This document shows, one piece after another, positions 5,833-7,025 of a DNA stretch of 7,025 nucleotides. Numbering within the stretch: position 1 is the stretch's first letter; each line of letters starts with the position of its first letter. Source of the stretch: Collinsella sp. (GTDB lineage Bacteria; Actinomycetota; Coriobacteriia; Coriobacteriales; Coriobacteriaceae); assembly GCA_022728415.1 (NCBI GenBank), contig JAIJJM010000111.1:1-7025 (forward strand). The letters run 5' to 3'. The translations under genes were made by a program, and so were the position numbers. Below the pieces are notes generated by a model, which saw only the letters and a list, made by a program, of their open reading frames with translations, was not told the DNA's origin and made no database searches.

Positions 5833-6937
5833 ATGCCAAAACACGAGGAACGCGTTTTGTCGCTTGACGGTCTTCGAGGGCTCGGGGCGCTGACGGTATT
5901 CCTGTACCACATCGATATTATGGTCAAACCATTCGGGGGGGGGGACAAGCCTCTTCCCCGGTAGCGCATCGGTTCTGATTTTTTTCATCTTGTCTGGCAT
6001 AGTGCTGTCCCTTGTTCCGTTTAAGCAAAAGGACGGCGGTAGGTACAACTGGCCCGGCTACTATCCAAGAAGAATCATTCGCCTTTGCGCTCCGATGTTC
6101 GCGGCGATCGCGCTGGCTATCCCAGCGGGTTATGTGGCGTGGCACATGGGATCCACGTCGCGTTCCGCACTTGCCGTTACCTATGACGCCGACCTGCCCA
6201 CGATAATTCACGACATTCTTATGCAATTCGATGTGCTGTTCAATGTGTCCAATGGCGTCAACACCCTTTATGGTGCGCCCCTCGCACGAGTCGACTCCCC
6301 CATATGGTCTATGAGCTGGGAGCTTTGGTTCAGTCTCACGCTTCCATTGGCTATTTGGTGCATATCGCGTATTCGACGCCCTGGTTTTGCGGTCATAACG
6401 ATATTCGCAGCGGTGTTTGTCTCGTATTGGTCGGGCTATTTTCCGCTGCGCCTAGGCCTCATGTTCTGGCTTGGCGTCATAATCGCCAAGCAATTCGATA
6501 AAATCAAAGCCATTAAGTTGGCTGCCCCTGTCGAGCTGGCACTGCTCATTGTTCCCGTTGGCGTTATCGAGCTGTCGCTCGTATGGCATCCCGGTGGCAT
6601 TGCCGAAGCACTGCTATCTACCACCATGAACGCCGCATGCATGACGGTCGTAGTAGTTTCGATTATCGATGGTTTTACACGCCGGGTGCTTAGCACGAGC
6701 CCGATGACTTTTTTGGGAAAGATATCGTATAGCTTGTATCTCACTCATGCCATCGTCATAGGAGGCCTCGCTGCCTTTTTACCCAAACTCGGAATTGCCA
6801 CGCCGCATGCGATTGCCGCAGCCTCATTGCTCGTAAGCACGGTTGTTGCGATCGCGTTTTGGCGCGCGGTCGAGGTTCCCAGCATGAACCTATCGCGTTC
6901 GCTGGGTAAGTTGAAACCCGATGATACTATTCGCTAA
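5833..6937 (+). CDS. Acyltransferase 3 family membrane protein, frameshifted at a G10 tract
   Basis: The gene encodes an integral membrane O-acyltransferase of the acyltransferase-3 (OafA/YrhL-like) group, which acylates surface polysaccharides or other envelope sugars. The first part (5833-5964) gives MPKHEERVLSLDGLRGLGAL and the conserved His26 (LYHID). It then enters ten G at 5935-5944 and stops at TAG 5962-5964. The remainder lies in the next frame to TAA 6935-6937. Removing one G joins them as GGG-TSLFPGSASVLIFFILSG, giving 367 residues, a normal length for the family. Other features in rebuilt numbering: YYPRRIIRLCAP (76-87), SPIWSMSWELWF (155-166), KISYSLYLTHA (296-306), and roughly ten hydrophobic segments. 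No other lesion is present, so the gene looks recently switched off by tract slippage, or the tract length is a sequencing error. AAGGAAAGGGG at 5817-5827 precedes the start. A phosphatase gene follows after 39 bases. Confidence 0.88.
5935..5944 (+). repeat. Ten-G homopolymer inside the acyltransferase coding sequence
   Basis: Ten consecutive G follow TTC (Phe34). With ten, the reading is GGG GGG GGG GAC and a stop 18 bases after the tract. With nine (or twelve) the frame runs through to the family-consistent continuation. Tracts of this length are prone to slipped-strand mispairing in bacteria and are the classical contingency-locus mechanism. They are also a common place for base-calling errors. 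A second homopolymer, seven T at 5979-5985, lies shortly downstream. Confidence 0.95.
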
Positions 6938-6976
6938 GCTATTGAAAAAACGGCTTCGCTCGGAATAGGAACCGTC

Positions 6977-7025
6977 ATGCAAAACCACCAATCCATGCAG
7001 CGTATTCTGTTTATCTGCCATGGGA
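6977..7025 (+). CDS. Low-molecular-weight protein tyrosine phosphatase, 5' end only
   Basis: Only the first 16 codons are inside the window. From ATG 6977 the protein reads MQNHQSMQRILFICHG, in which ILFICHG is the start of the C-x5-R phosphatase loop of low-molecular-weight protein tyrosine phosphatases (usually CxGNxCRS). AGGA at 6967-6970 lies six bases before 6977 and favours it over the in-frame ATG at 6995, although the conserved domain begins near the second one. These cytoplasmic enzymes remove phosphate from tyrosine, often on polysaccharide-synthesis kinases. That would suit a neighbouring surface-sugar acyltransferase, but this is inference. The gene follows the acyltransferase by 39 bases on the same strand, so the two may be co-transcribed. 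The rest of the domain is outside the window. Confidence 0.72.
   Translation, partial: MQNHQSMQRILFICHG

Noticed and set aside
5990..6937. Acyltransferase as an independent gene starting from TTG 5990
   Set aside because: This start lies inside a conserved membrane segment and would lack the N-terminal motif with His26. The sequence is better explained as the out-of-frame remainder of the gene starting at 5833.

Overview
The window looks like a sugar-uptake region from a moderately GC-rich, gut-type Gram-positive bacterium. A Coriobacteriia member such as Collinsella is my best guess. It rests on overall gene style and base composition, not on a diagnostic marker. GGAG/GAGGGG-type ribosome sites precede most genes. 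I found no tRNA, rRNA, CRISPR array or intact insertion sequence.

Region 1 (1-1206, + strand): the 3' end of a PTS EIIC-EIIB gene, of which only the linker and EIIB domain are inside, followed after 78 bases by an RpiR/MurR-type regulator (HTH plus SIS sugar-phosphate domain). Region 2 (1207-4369): a strong bidirectional terminator separates region 1 from a convergent minus-strand operon. That operon reads GH4 6-phospho-alpha-glucosidase (4369-3044), then a complete PTS EIIC-EIIB permease (2961-1399). Region 3 (4370-5417): a divergent control region with several dyads, then a second RpiR regulator on the + strand.

Together, regions 2 and 3 form a plausible alpha-glucoside module. The permease would import and phosphorylate a disaccharide such as maltose or an isomer, the GH4 enzyme would split the 6-phosphate product, and the adjacent RpiR protein would sense a sugar phosphate. 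The two permeases are paralogues (about 52 of 81 EIIB residues identical by hand alignment), each next to its own RpiR gene. Neither visible portion carries an EIIA domain, so a general EIIA must come from elsewhere.

Region 4 (5418-7025) is different in character. It holds an 84-base near-perfect palindromic element, a run of small hairpins, a 48-codon degraded copy of a low-molecular-weight protein tyrosine phosphatase N-terminus, an acyltransferase-3 membrane protein gene, and the start of an apparently intact low-molecular-weight phosphatase gene at the window edge. The acyltransferase gene is interrupted by a run of ten G. Nine G would restore one continuous 367-residue protein. This is the strongest candidate for unusual biology here: a phase-variable surface-polysaccharide acyltransferase, unless the tract length is a sequencing error.
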